Assembly: GCF_900102075.1 (NCBI RefSeq)
Contig: NZ_FNAV01000002.1
Location: forward strand, 248,001-312,000
Direction: 5' to 3'
Length of the DNA stretch: 64,000 nt
DNA from: Salipiger thiooxidans
GTDB lineage: Bacteria > Pseudomonadota > Alphaproteobacteria > Rhodobacterales > Rhodobacteraceae
Positions 16,786-27,019 of the stretch are shown here, piece by piece. A program made the translations under genes and the position numbers. The notes beneath the pieces are model-generated. The model was not told where the DNA came from, searched no databases, and saw only the letters and a program-made list of their open reading frames with translations. How positions within the stretch are numbered: the first letter of the stretch is position 1; each line of letters begins with the position of its first letter.

Positions 16786-19502
16786 TGCCCCACGCCATGC
16801 ACACCATGAGCTCGCCCGCGCGCGAGATCGCCCCGCGCGGCGACGACAGCCCCGTGGCCGTGTACGACAGCCTGCCCGGCGCTTTCGGGGCGCTGCTGCT
16901 GGTATAGGTCGACGGCGTGGTGGCGCTGCACAAGGCCGGCGCCGCCGTCTTGCAATGGGCGCGGCTCGACGACCGCATCCGCTTCGCCGGAGCCCCGCTG
17001 CGCACCGAACGCCACGTGGTCGCGCTGGCCCGCAAACGTGCCGAGCTGCTGCCTGCGGTCGACGACGCGCTCGCCGCCATGCAGGCGGACGGCACAATGA
17101 CCGCGCTGCTCACCGCGTGGAACATTCTCCCGCCCGCGCCGCCACCCGAGGTGCTGACCGTCGGCCTCGCCGAGTTTGCGCCCTACCAGGTCATCCGCCC
17201 GGACGGCACCATGACGGGCTACGGGGTCGAGACCCTGCGCCCCCTCGCCCGGCGCGCCGGGCTCACGCTCGAGTTCCGCCAGATCAGCTCCGAGGACTGG
17301 GCCCCGGCGCCGGGCGCTACGACCTGCTGCCGCCGATCAGCGTGACGCCCGGGAAGCGCGCGGCGATGGATGTCACCATCCCCGTGCAACGCTCGTCCTA
17401 CTCGATCTTCGTGCCGCGCGGCGAGGTCGCTGGGGTCGCGGGCCTCGACGATCTCGTCGGCTGGCGCGTCGGCGTGGTCAGCCGCAACCTTGCCCGGCAG
17501 GAGGCCGAGCAGCGCGGCGACCTCGACCTCGTGATCCTCGACAGCGCCAGGGGCCTGATCGATGCGCTGCTGTCGGGCAGCGTCGACGCGATCCTCTACC
17601 CCACGGTGACCGTGCGCCACCGGCTCGAGCAGCTCGGCCGCCTCGACGAGGTCGACGAGGCGGCGCCGCCCTTCCTGACCACCGACCGCGCCGTCGCCCT
17701 GCGCCACGGCCTCGCGGAGGTGCGCGAGCGGTTGAACGCGGTAATCCCGGGGGATATCTCTTCCGAGGAGTACCAGTCCCTGCGCGACCGCTGGCTCGGC
17801 CCGCCGGAATTCTGGACACCCGAGCGCACCCTGATCGCCGAGCTGCTGGCGGCGGCGCTGGCCATCGCCACCCTGGCGGGCTTCGTGCTGCAATCCCGCC
17901 GCGCCGGGCGCCGGGCGCTGGCGCAGGCCGCGGACATGAAGCGGCTCTCGGTCCGGCTGGGCGCGATCCTCGACACCACCCGCAGCGCCATCATCGGGCT
18001 TGCGCGGGACGGCAGCATCAGCATCGCCAACCCCGGCGCCGCCCGGATGCTGGGCCTTGCCTCGCAGGACTGGCCGGTGCCGTGGCCCGGCACGGTGCGC
18101 TTCGTCGATGCCGAGGATGGCCACCCGCTCGTCGCCTCCGCCGACCCGCTCCACCGCGCCATGGCGGGGGCCACACTGGTTTCGGAGCGGGCGATCCTGC
18201 GCCGTGGCGCCGACAGCCCTGCCCGCGTCGTGCGGGTGTCGAGCGCGCAGGTCGAGGCGTCGGGACAGGGCGACGTCGCCACGGTGATGGTGATGGTGAT
18301 GGTGATGGTGATGGTGATGGTGATGGTGGTGGTGATGGTCTTGAAGACGTGACCGAGCAGGAGCGCAACCGCCAGCAGGCCCAACGCTCGGGGCGGCTCG
18401 ATGCGCTGGGCCAGCTCACCGGCGGGGTGGCGCATGATTTCAACGACATCCTCGGAACCATCACATATGCCACCGAGCTCGCCGCGATGAGCGACGACGC
18501 GCCGCAGAAGACGTTCCTCGACACCGCGCTCGCCTCGGTGCGGCGGGGCGACCGGCTGACCTCGCGCCTGCCGACCTTCGCGCGGCGCCAGCCCGGCTCG
18601 GTGCGCCCGGTGCCGGTCTCGGAGGTGCTGAGCGCGCTGCAGGATCTCGCGGGGCCGGTGCTCGAGCGCACGGTGGTACTGCACGTGGGGGCCCCGAGGC
18701 CGGGCTGCGGGTGCTCTGCGATCCCAGCCAGCTCGAGAACGCGCTGCTGAACCTCGTGCTGAACAGCCGCGACGCGCTGCTCGGCCAGCGCGGGACGGGC
18801 AACATCATGGTGCAGGCCGGGCGCGCCGCCGAGAGCGATCCGGAGGGCCATCCGCCGGGCCATCCGCGGGTCGAGATCTCGGTGACCGACGACGGCCCCG
18901 GCATGACACCCGACGTGCGCCAGCGCGCCACCGACCCGTTCTTCACCACCAGGGGCGAGAGCGGCGGCACGGGGCTCGGGCTGTCGATGGTCTACGGGTT
19001 CGCCGAGCAGTCGGACGGGGAGCTCATCATCGACACCGCGTCCGGGGCGGGCACCAGCGTGCGCATCCTGCTGCCTGAGGGCGAGCTGCCGGACGAGGAG
19101 GAGGTCGCGGCCGAGCCCGGCCTAAGCCCCGGCAGCGGCGAGACCATCCTCGTGGTCGAGGACGAGACCGACCTGCTGGCGATGACCTCCGAGATCATCC
19201 GCACGCCGGGCTACGAGGTGATCACCGCCCCTTCCGGACGCGCGGGGCTCGAGCGCGTCGAGCGCGGCGCCGAGAGCTTCGACCTGCTTCTCACCGACAT
19301 CGTGATGCCCGGCGGCGTGGGAGGCTTCGAACTCGCCCGGCGCCTTAACGACCTGCGCCCCGGAATCCCGGTGATCTACATGTCGGGCTACGCGAGCATC
19401 ACCCGCGAGAGCTTGGGCGGCGTCCCCGCCCCCACCCTGCGCAAACCCTGCTCCCCCGCCGACCTCTCCCGCGCCCTCTGCCGCCAGCTCGAGGAGAGGT
19501 GA
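16786..19502 (+). pseudogene. Hybrid sensor histidine kinase (binding domains-TM-PAS-HisKA-HATPase-receiver), multiply frameshifted
   Basis: Four frame segments make one protein. Segment 1 (to about 17313, frame of 16917) holds the end of one solute-binding domain, an in-frame TAG at 16905, and the start of a second (LTVGLAEFAPYQVIRPDGT). Segment 2 (about 17320-18282) completes it, then has a membrane helix (IAELLAAALAIATLAGFVLQ) and a PAS domain. Segment 3 (about 18340-18695) holds HisKA with GGVAHDFNDILGTI (phospho-acceptor His). Segment 4 (18711-19502) holds the HATPase (DDGPGMTPD, GGTGLGLSMV) and a receiver with phospho-acceptor Asp in LLLTDIVMPGG. The shifts are near 17313, within or beside the GGTGAT array (18283-18336), and near 18700. 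The architecture resembles BvgS-type sensors. Non-functional as read, unless the array frameshift is reversible. Confidence 0.85.
18283..18336. repeat. GGTGAT hexanucleotide tandem array
   Basis: Seven perfect GGTGAT units (18283-18324), one GGTGGT variant and one more GGTGAT, 54 bases in all. It lies inside the sensor-kinase remnant between PAS and HisKA domains. In the upstream frame it reads Val-Met repeats and reaches TGA at 18350; in the downstream frame it reads Gly-Asp repeats leading into LEDVTEQERNRQ. Confidence 0.95.
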
Positions 19503-19730
19503 CGGGCGGTGCCTGCCGATCGGGGATCCTTTCGCCACGCGCCTGGATCGCACCGTCCGGTCTGCTGCCGCCGGGAACCGACATGGCTCTATCTATGCGC
19601 GGCCCCCTCCAGAGCTATCCGGCAAGCGCTACGGCTTGTGACACGTCACATCACCTCACTTAGGCGCGGTGTCTCTTGGCCGAGGCAGAAGGGGCTCTGC
19701 CCCTCTTGGCGCTTCGCGCCAATTCACCCC

Positions 19731-19752
19731 GGAGTTTATCTGGCAAGATGAA
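19731..19752 (-). repeat. Dispersed intergenic element, copy B
   Basis: Minus-strand copy: TTCATCTTGCC then AGATAAACTCC, followed on the same strand by GGGG and a hairpin (TTGGCGCGAAGCGCCAA) and a second one (GGGGCAGAGCCCC). It shares the exact 22-base core with copy C, 180 bases away in the opposite orientation. Confidence 0.8.
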
Positions 19753-19909
19753 GGGCGGGCGGCGGTGAGGTGTAGAGATAGAGAGAGAGCGTGCCTAACC
19801 CGGGAGATCCGGGATGGCCAAAGTCGTGAGGACGCCCGGGAGAGCGCGAACCGCAGCCAAACGCCCCGAGGCCGTGGCATCCCGCTGCCTCTCGCCACGC
19901 ACCTGCAGC

Positions 19910-19931
19910 TTCATCTTGCCAGATAAACTCC
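19910..19931 (+). repeat. Dispersed intergenic element, copy C
   Basis: Plus-strand copy: TTCATCTTGCC then AGATAAACTCC, followed by GGGGG and the inverted repeats GGCCGCAGGCC and GGGGGCAGCGCCCCC. It forms a facing pair with copy B upstream of the cobalamin riboswitch. Confidence 0.8.
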
Positions 19932-20079
19932 GGGGGTGAGGCCGCAGGCCGAGGGGGCAGCGCCCCCTGCGACTTCTCCGCCAGGCGCGCGCCTGCCCCC
20001 TTTCCGCAACACTTCTCCGACCTTCGCCGCGCGCCGCGCGCCTGCTGCTTGCCCGGAGCGTCCCTGCCGCGTATTTCAG

Positions 20080-20250
20080 ACGGGCCTTGGTTCCGGGCGC
20101 TTCGTCCGGAGAATAGGGAACGCGGTGCAAATCCGCGACTGCCCCCGCAACTGTGAGCGGCGAGCGCATTCGGCACGACGCCACTGGGCAGACGCCCGGG
20201 AAGGCCCGATCCGCGCTTTGACCCGCAAGTCAGGAGACCTGCCAGGGTGA
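20080..20250 (+). promoter_or_regulatory. Cobalamin (AdoCbl) riboswitch
   Basis: The conserved cobalamin-aptamer landmarks appear in order: GAATAGGGAACGCGGTG (20111-20127), AATCCGCGACTGCCCCCGCA followed by ACTGTGAGCGG (the B12-box core, to 20160), GCCACTGGG (20180-20188), CCGGGAAGGC and CGCAAGTCAGGAGACCTGCC (ending near 20243). It lies about 150 bases before the btuB start. The downstream stretch (20268-20350) can form alternative pairings (GGTCATGTCC with GGTCACGGAC), a likely expression platform for translational or terminator control. High B12 should repress the btuB-btuF-btuC-btuD operon. The aptamer assignment is confident; the platform mechanism is inferred. Confidence 0.93.
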
Positions 20251-20397
20251 TCACCCTCTCCACGCGCGGGGTGCGCTTCGGAGAACGGTCATGTCCGTTC
20301 GTGGTGACGAGACCCGGAGGTCACGGACAGGCGGAGCGCCTGGCCGGACCGTCACCCCCACGCCCCCATGGGGCACGGCACGAAAAGGACGGCCACC

Positions 20398-22341
20398 ATG
20401 AAAAAGATCCTCGGATCTGTCTCGGCACTGACGCTGAGCACCCTCCCGCTTCACGCCCAGAGCGAGGAGCCCTACGCGCTTCCGCCCATCATCATCAACG
20501 TCGGCTACGAGGCCACCACGCCTTTGCAGACCGGTGTCAGCGTCGAGGTCATCGACGAGGACGAGCTCGAGGAAGCTGACGCCACCCGCCTGCTCGACGT
20601 GCTCGCCCGCCAGCCCGGCGTCTCGATCCGCTCGAACGGTCCGCTCGGGACCAACGCCGGGATCACCATCCGCGGCGTCTCGCAGCAGAACATCGCGGTG
20701 CGCATCGACGGCATCGACGTCTCGGACCCCTCGGGCACGCAGGTGGCCTATGATTTCGGCGGGCTCACCGCCGGCGACATCAGCCAGATCGAGATCCTGC
20801 GCGGCTCGCAATCGGCGCTGTTCGGCTCCGAGGCCATCGGCGGCGTCATCAACATCACCACCAAGCGCGCCACCCGCGACGGGCTCAGCGCCGATGTCTT
20901 CGCCGAGTACGGCAGCTACGAGACCCTGCGCAGCGCCGCCACGCTCTACAACCGCGGCGCCGGACACGAGACTGCGGTCACCCTCTCCTACGTGAAAAGC
21001 GACGGTTTCTCGGCGGCGGACGAGACAGGGCTCGACTATGGCACCTCGGCGCCGGGCGATCACAACGACGAGGACGACGGCTTCGAGGCACGCCGGCTGA
21101 GCTTCTCGGGCACCTACCAGCTGGGCGACGGTGCCGGCGAGCTGCGGCTGTCAGGCTTCCACGAGGAGGCCAGGTACGACTACGACGAGAACGCCTCGGG
21201 CAAGGTCTTCGACGGCTCCCCCGATGACGTGGTCGACCGCGAGGAGAGCGGCCTGCGCGCGGCGCTCGCCTTCACGACAAGTGCCGTCGACCACGAGGTC
21301 TCGGCCAGCTGGTTCCGGATCAGCCGCGCCATGCACGGCACCTCGCTCGACAGCTGGGCGCCGGACACGCCGCCCTACAACGGCACGCCCTACCCGTTCC
21401 GCTTCGAATACGAGGGCACGCGCCAGACCTACCGCTACCAGGCAGGTTTCGACCTCGGCGCGATCACCCGTGCGGTGGCCGGTGTCGAGCGCAGCGTCGA
21501 GACCTACGAGGACGACATCTCGGGGGCCTCGAGCTATGGCCCCTACGGCAGCGACCAGGACCAGGAGACCATCGTCAACTCGGTGTTCACCGAGTTCACC
21601 GTGAGGCCCACCGAGGACATCGACCTGAGCTTCGCCCTGCGCCACGACGACCATTCCGAGTTCGGCGGTCAGACCACCGGGCGTCTCTCCGGCGTCTGGC
21701 GCGCGCGTTCCGACCTGATCCTGCGCTCGAACCTCGCCACCGGCTACCGGGCGCCCTCGAACTACGAGCTCTACGACGCCTACGCCGGCAACGCCGATCT
21801 CGAGCCCGAGACCTCGGTCAGCTTCGATCTCGGCGTCGAGAAGCGCTTCGGCGACAGCGCCTGGCTGCGCGCCACCGCCTTCTGGATCGAGGCCGAGGAC
21901 ATCATCGACTACTCCTTCACCAGCTACGCCTACGCGCAGGCCGACGGCACCAGCACCCGGCGCGGACTGGAACTGGCGGGGGGCGTGGACCTGCGCCCGG
22001 GCGTGACGCTCGACGGCAGCTACACCTGGACCGACAGCTTCTCGGAGGTGGCGCTCGACAGCTCCAGCTGGCAGACCTCGGTGCCCGAGCACAGCTTCGC
22101 GCTGGGGCTCAGCGCCGAGATCACCGACCACGCTCGGCTCTCGGTCAGCGCGCTTTACGAGGCCGACCGCGAGGCGCTCGACGATTACGGCGTGGTTAAC
22201 TCGACCTTTACCTACGACGTGACCGAGACCACGCAGGCCTACCTGCGGGTCGAGAACCTGTTCGACGAGAATTACCAGACCGTTCCCGGCTACGGCCAGT
22301 CGGACCGGGCGTGGTATTTCGGCGTCCGTGCCAGCTTCTAG
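20398..22341 (+). CDS. btuB: TonB-dependent vitamin B12 outer-membrane receptor
   Basis: 647 residues from ATG 20398. Signal peptide MKKILGSVSALTLSTLPLHA is followed by a TonB-box-like segment (PPIIINVGYE). The plug domain spans about residues 45-160 (TRLLDVLARQPGVSIRSNG, EILRGSQSALFGSEAIGGVI), and a beta-barrel ends in VRASF with the terminal Phe needed for outer-membrane insertion. A cobalamin riboswitch precedes it and BtuF, BtuC and BtuD follow, so corrinoids are the likely ligand, although barrel sequence alone would not distinguish siderophore receptors. Its end overlaps the BtuF start by 14 bases. Confidence 0.92.
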   Translation: MKKILGSVSALTLSTLPLHAQSEEPYALPPIIINVGYEATTPLQTGVSVEVIDEDELEEADATRLLDVLARQPGVSIRSNGPLGTNAGITIRGVSQQNIAVRIDGIDVSDPSGTQVAYDFGGLTAGDISQIEILRGSQSALFGSEAIGGVINITTKRATRDGLSADVFAEYGSYETLRSAATLYNRGAGHETAVTLSYVKSDGFSAADETGLDYGTSAPGDHNDEDDGFEARRLSFSGTYQLGDGAGELRLSGFHEEARYDYDENASGKVFDGSPDDVVDREESGLRAALAFTTSAVDHEVSASWFRISRAMHGTSLDSWAPDTPPYNGTPYPFRFEYEGTRQTYRYQAGFDLGAITRAVAGVERSVETYEDDISGASSYGPYGSDQDQETIVNSVFTEFTVRPTEDIDLSFALRHDDHSEFGGQTTGRLSGVWRARSDLILRSNLATGYRAPSNYELYDAYAGNADLEPETSVSFDLGVEKRFGDSAWLRATAFWIEAEDIIDYSFTSYAYAQADGTSTRRGLELAGGVDLRPGVTLDGSYTWTDSFSEVALDSSSWQTSVPEHSFALGLSAEITDHARLSVSALYEADREALDDYGVVNSTFTYDVTETTQAYLRVENLFDENYQTVPGYGQSDRAWYFGVRASF

Positions 22342-23158
22342 GCTCATAGCGCTCGCCGCCGCCCTGTTTCTCGGGACGGCGGCCATGGGCGACGGGGCAC
22401 CGGGCCGCGTCGTCTCGCTCAACGTCTGCACCGACCAGCTGGCGCTGCTGCTCGGCGCCCCCGGGCAGCTGGTCTCGGTGTCGCGGCTGGCGCATGACCC
22501 GCGCAGCTCGGCCATGGCCGGGGCGGCCCGCGCCATCCCCGCGAACGGCGCCAGCGCCGAGGAAGTGGTGCTGCTGCGCCCCGACCTCGTGATCGCCGGC
22601 AGCTACACCGCGCGCGCCACCGTCGAGATGCTGCTGCGCCTCGGCTACCGGGTCGAGCGCTTCGAGCCGGCGCGCTCGCTCGAGGACGCGCGCGAGAACA
22701 TCCGCCGCATGGGCGCGCTGCTCGGCCGCGAGGCCGAGGCCGCGGAGGTGCTCGCCGCTTTCGACCGGCGTCTCGCCGCGCTCGGCGACGAGCCCGACCG
22801 CCGACCCGTGGTGGCCTATTACCTGCCCTTCAACGAGACCGCCGGCACCCGGAGCCTGACCGGAGAGATCCTCGCAGCGGCGGGCATGGAGAACCTCTCC
22901 GAGGTGCGCGGCCTGCCCTATGGCGGCCGCCTGCCGCTCGAGGCGCTGGTGCTGGCGCATCCCGACCTCATCCTCGTGAGCCAGCCCTTTGACAGCCCGG
23001 CGCAGGCGACCTCGATGCTGCAGCACCCGGCGCTTCAGGCCACCGGCGCGCTGCGACAGGTCGTCGACAGCCCGAACTGGATCTGCGGCACCCCCGCCGT
23101 GCTCGACGCCGTGGCCGCGATGCGGGCGCTGCGCGAGGAGTGGGAGGCGACGCAGTGA
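22328..23158 (+). CDS. btuF: Corrinoid ABC transporter periplasmic binding protein
   Basis: 276 residues from GTG 22328, overlapping btuB. An N-terminal signal (LIALAAALFLGTAAMG) precedes a class III binding-protein fold beginning RVVSLNVCTDQLALLLGAP, the two lobes joined by one long helix around residues 115-145. It captures cobalamin delivered by BtuB and hands it to BtuC. The SLNVCTDQLALLL start is typical of the alphaproteobacterial version. No lipobox is evident, so a soluble periplasmic protein is likely. Its stop overlaps the probable GTG start of btuC (GTGA). Confidence 0.87.
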   Translation: MPASRLIALAAALFLGTAAMGDGAPGRVVSLNVCTDQLALLLGAPGQLVSVSRLAHDPRSSAMAGAARAIPANGASAEEVVLLRPDLVIAGSYTARATVEMLLRLGYRVERFEPARSLEDARENIRRMGALLGREAEAAEVLAAFDRRLAALGDEPDRRPVVAYYLPFNETAGTRSLTGEILAAAGMENLSEVRGLPYGGRLPLEALVLAHPDLILVSQPFDSPAQATSMLQHPALQATGALRQVVDSPNWICGTPAVLDAVAAMRALREEWEATQ

Positions 23159-24128
23159 AGCTGGCGCTCTCGCTCACCCTGCTCACCGCCCTGCTGGCGC
23201 TGGCCTCGCTGATGCTGGGCTACGCGCCGCTGCCGCCGAAGGCGGTGCTGGGCGGGTTGGTCGGCGCCGGCGACCCGCTGCACGTCATGGTCATGCAGGA
23301 GATCCGCCTGCCGCGCACGGCGCTCGCGGTGCTGGTCGGCGCGGCGCTGGGGCTCTCTGGGGCGGCGATGCAGGGCTACCTGCGCAACCCGCTGGCCGAG
23401 CCGGGGCTGATCGGGGTCTCGGGGTCGGCGGCGCTGGGCGCGGTGATCGCGCTGCAGACCGGGCTGGCGGCGGCATTCGCGCTGGCCCTGCCGCTGACGG
23501 CGCTGCTCTTCGCGCTGGGCGCGGTGGGGCTGATCCTGCTGCTCGCGGGCCCGCGCGGAGGTTCGCTGACCCTGATCCTGGCGGGGATCGCGGTCTCGGC
23601 GCTTGCGGGCGCGCTCACCTCGCTGGCGCTGAACCTGTCGTCGAACCCCTACGCGACCTTCGAGATCGTGTTCTGGATGATGGGCTCGCTTGCCGACCGC
23701 TCGCTGTCGCACCTCGCCCTCGCCGCGCCGCTCATCGCGCTGGGCGGCGCCGCGCTGCTGACGCTGGGCCGCGGGCTCGACGCGCTGACGCTGGGCGAGG
23801 ACGGGGCGCAGGCGCTCGGCATCTCGATGACCTCGCTGCGCCTGCGGCTGCTCTTCGGCACCGCCGCCGCCGTGGGGGCCGCCACCGCCGTCTCCGGGGC
23901 CGTGGGCTTCGTCGGGCTGGTGGTGCCGCACCTGCTGCGCCCGCTCTGCGGCGCGCGGCCGTCGCGGCTGCTCTGGGCCTCGGCGCTCGGCGGGGCGGCG
24001 ATGCTGCTCACCGCCGACATCGCGGTGCGGCTGGTCCTGCCCGAACGCGACCTCAAGCTCGGCGTGGTCATGGCGCTGATCGGGGCGCCGCTGTTCCTGC
24101 ACCTGATCTACAAGACCCGGAGGGCCGG

Positions 24129-24132
<4 letters not shown>
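23155..24132 (+). CDS. btuC: Corrinoid ABC transporter permease (FecCD/BtuC family)
   Basis: 325 residues if translation starts at GTG 23155, which overlaps the btuF stop by GTGA; an in-frame GTG at 23140 would add five residues. About ten membrane helices. FecCD signatures are present: IRLPRTALAVLVGAALGLSG, the coupling segment LGEDGAQALGISMTSLRLR before the late helices, and GAVGFVGLVVPHLLRPLCG. It moves cobalamin across the inner membrane as a homodimer with BtuD. Its stop overlaps the btuD ATG (ATGA), so the operon is tightly coupled. Confidence 0.9.
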
Positions 24133-24878
<746 letters not shown>

Positions 24879-25001
24879 TCCCGCCTGCGCCGCAGCTTTG
24901 ACCGCTGGCGCCGGATCGCGGACCGCATCGCCCGCCGCGGTGCCGCATCCGCTTGACCCTGCGCGCCCCTTCCCTCACAACCGGGCGCAAAGGACGTGAC
25001 C

Positions 25002-25808
25002 ATGACCATCCCCCGCATCACCGACAGCCACTGCCACCTCGACTTCCCCGATTTCGACGAAGAACGCGCCGACGTGATCTCCCGCGCGGTCGCCGCGGGG
25101 GTGCATCGGATGGTCACCATCTGCACCCGCCTGCGCAACGAGCCGCAGGTGCGCGCCATCGCCGAGGCGCACGACCCGGTGTTCTACGCCGCCGGCACCC
25201 ACCCGATGAGCGCCGCCGACGAGCCGCTCGCCACGCTGGACGAGCTCAAGGCGCTGGCGCAGCACCCGAAATTCGTCGGCATCGGCGAGACCGGGCTCGA
25301 CTACCACTACAGCGCCGACAGCGCCGGGATTCAGAAGACCTCGCTCCGCGTCCACATCGAGGCGGCGCAGGACACCGGCCTGCCGCTGATCATCCACGCC
25401 CGCGCCGCCGACGACGACATGGCCCGGATCCTCTCCGAGGCGTGGAAGGCACAGCCCTACGACTGCGTGATGCACTGCTTCTCCTCCTCGGCCGAGCTCG
25501 CCCGCGCGGCGCTCGACTGCGGCTTCTACCTGTCGATGTCGGGCATCGCGGCCTTCCCCAAGTCGAAGGACCTGCGCGAGATCTTCGCCGCGGCCCCGCT
25601 CGAGCGCATCCTCGTGGAGACCGACAGCCCCTACCTCGCGCCGCCGCCCTACCGCGGCAAGCGCAACGAGCCGGGCTACACCGTGCACACCGCCAGGGTC
25701 GGCGCCGAGGCCTTCGGGCTCAGCTACGACGCGTTCGCAAAGGCCACCGAGGCCAATTTCGAGAGGCTCTTCGCCAAGGCGGCCGCCTGGACCCCGGAGA
25801 CCGCATGA
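25002..25808 (+). CDS. tatD: TatD-family metal-dependent hydrolase (3'-5' deoxyribonuclease)
   Basis: 268 residues; ATG 25002 is preferred over GTG 24996 because family sequence begins at ITDSHCHLDFPDF. The metal-binding HxH is in DSHCHL, with further ligands in GIGETGLDYHY, HARAADDDM, MHCFSS and the signature ETDSPYLAP. Family members are 3'-5' DNA exonucleases linked to DNA repair and editing; TatD is not part of the Tat export machine. It is coupled to the next gene by an ATGA overlap at 25805-25808. Confidence 0.92.
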   Translation: MTIPRITDSHCHLDFPDFDEERADVISRAVAAGVHRMVTICTRLRNEPQVRAIAEAHDPVFYAAGTHPMSAADEPLATLDELKALAQHPKFVGIGETGLDYHYSADSAGIQKTSLRVHIEAAQDTGLPLIIHARAADDDMARILSEAWKAQPYDCVMHCFSSSAELARAALDCGFYLSMSGIAAFPKSKDLREIFAAAPLERILVETDSPYLAPPPYRGKRNEPGYTVHTARVGAEAFGLSYDAFAKATEANFERLFAKAAAWTPETA

Positions 25809-26605
25809 GCGAGCTGCGCTTCACCATCCTCGGCTGCGGATCGTCGGGCGGGGTGCCGCGCGTGGGCGGGCACTGGGGCGACTGCGATCCGGAGAACCCG
25901 AAGAACACCCGCCGCCGCTGCTCGCTGCTGGTCGAGCGCGAGACCGGTGAGGGCACCACCCGCGTGCTCATCGACACCACGCCGGACATGCGCCAGCAGC
26001 TCATCGACGCAGGGATAGGCGAACTCGACGCGGTGCTCTGGACCCATTCCCACGCGGACCACACCCACGGGCTCGACGACCTGCGGCAGGTGGTGTTCAA
26101 CCGCCGCGCCCGGCTGCCGGTCTGGGCCGACGGCGACACCCAGAACTCGCTGCTGCTGCGCTTCGCCTATGCCTTCGTGCAACCCGAGGGCAGCCCCTAC
26201 CCGCCGATCCTCGACATGCACACGATCACCGACCGCCCGGTGACCATCGAGGGCGCCGGCGGCGCGATCACCTTCGAGCCGTTCGAGGTCAACCACGGCA
26301 GCATCGAGGCGCTCGGCTTCCGCATCGGCGACCTCGCCTACCTGCCCGACGTGCTGCACATCCCCGAGGCGGTCTGGCCCCGGCTCGAGGCGCTCGACTG
26401 CTGGATCCTCGACGCGCTGCGCCGTACCCCGCACCCGAGCCACGCCCACCTCGACCTCGCGCTGGAATGGATCGCCCGCGCCCGGCCGAAACGCGCCGTG
26501 CTGACCAACATGCACCTCGATCTCGACTACGAGACCGTGGCCGCCGAAACCCCCGAGCACATCACCCCGGCCTACGACGGCATGGTCCTGCGCTATGCGC
26601 TCTGA
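25805..26605 (+). CDS. MBL-fold metallohydrolase (PhnP-like phosphodiesterase)
   Basis: 266 residues. The metallo-beta-lactamase motif is THSHADHTHGLDDL (about residues 80-93), and the N-terminus LGCGSSGGVPRVGG with a Cys-containing loop (GDCDPENPKNTRRRCS) is characteristic of PhnP-type cyclic phosphodiesterases. Later ligands are VNHG and LPDV; the C-terminus has LTNMHLDLDY. PhnP hydrolyses 5-phosphoribosyl 1,2-cyclic phosphate in phosphonate catabolism, but no phn genes lie here, and the tatD partnership is common in Rhodobacteraceae, so the real substrate is open. Confidence 0.85.
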   Translation: MSELRFTILGCGSSGGVPRVGGHWGDCDPENPKNTRRRCSLLVERETGEGTTRVLIDTTPDMRQQLIDAGIGELDAVLWTHSHADHTHGLDDLRQVVFNRRARLPVWADGDTQNSLLLRFAYAFVQPEGSPYPPILDMHTITDRPVTIEGAGGAITFEPFEVNHGSIEALGFRIGDLAYLPDVLHIPEAVWPRLEALDCWILDALRRTPHPSHAHLDLALEWIARARPKRAVLTNMHLDLDYETVAAETPEHITPAYDGMVLRYAL

Positions 26606-27019
26606 GCCGCAGCCCCGCCCGGCTGCGACCGCTCTCCCCACGCCCGATACCACGGCCAGGACCGCACGGCACAGCTCCTCCCACCCGACGCGCGGACCCG
26701 CCCGATCGGCCCGCGCCCCACGGCTCACACCGTCGCGGCGCCACGGACGGGACAACGCGCAGCCCGTCCCTTCATCTTGCCGGAAAAACTCCCGCCGGAG
26801 GCCCCGCTCCCCGGCCTCTGCCACGCCGGGCACTGCGCCGACCCAGCACCGGCGCGCCCCGGCGACGCGCGCAGCGCGGCGCAACACCTCCTGCCCGATG
26901 CGCAACGCCGCCCGGCCGCACCCGAAGCTCCCCCACAGGGCGCCCATCCCGGACACCCCACTCTCCCTGCCCACCGACGCGCCCAGCACGGCGGCTCTCC
27001 GCACGGACATAGCTCAGCA
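26606..27019. other. Intergenic region before the AEC transporter
   Basis: 414 bases, GC-rich, with dispersed element copy D at 26771-26792. Long open frames on both strands here are proline/arginine-rich artefacts of GC bias. No promoter motif or RNA gene was recognised. Confidence 0.5.
26771..26792 (+). repeat. Dispersed intergenic element, copy D
   Basis: TTCATCTTGC then CGGAAAAACTCC, a slightly diverged core, followed by CGCCGGAGGC. The same CTCC-CGCCGGAGGC context flanks copies E and F. Confidence 0.7.

Larger units (their letters stand above)
19503..20079. other. Long intergenic region with two copies of the dispersed element
   Basis: 577 bases between the kinase remnant and the cobalamin riboswitch. 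It contains element copies B (minus, 19731-19752) and C (plus, 19910-19931) facing each other, each flanked by small GC inverted repeats such as GGGGCTCTGCCCC and TTGGCGCTTCGCGCCAA (near 19691-19722). Overlapping open frames in the region lack ribosome sites, family sequence and codon bias, and are not called as genes. Confidence 0.6.

Noticed and set aside
18082-18750. Val-Met or Gly-Asp repeat protein as a stand-alone gene around the hexanucleotide array
   Set aside because: The flanking sequence is clearly PAS and HisKA of one kinase; no ribosome site or start precedes the array.
19509-20263. Several open frames upstream of btuB on both strands
   Set aside because: They run through the cobalamin riboswitch and the dispersed elements and have no ribosome site.
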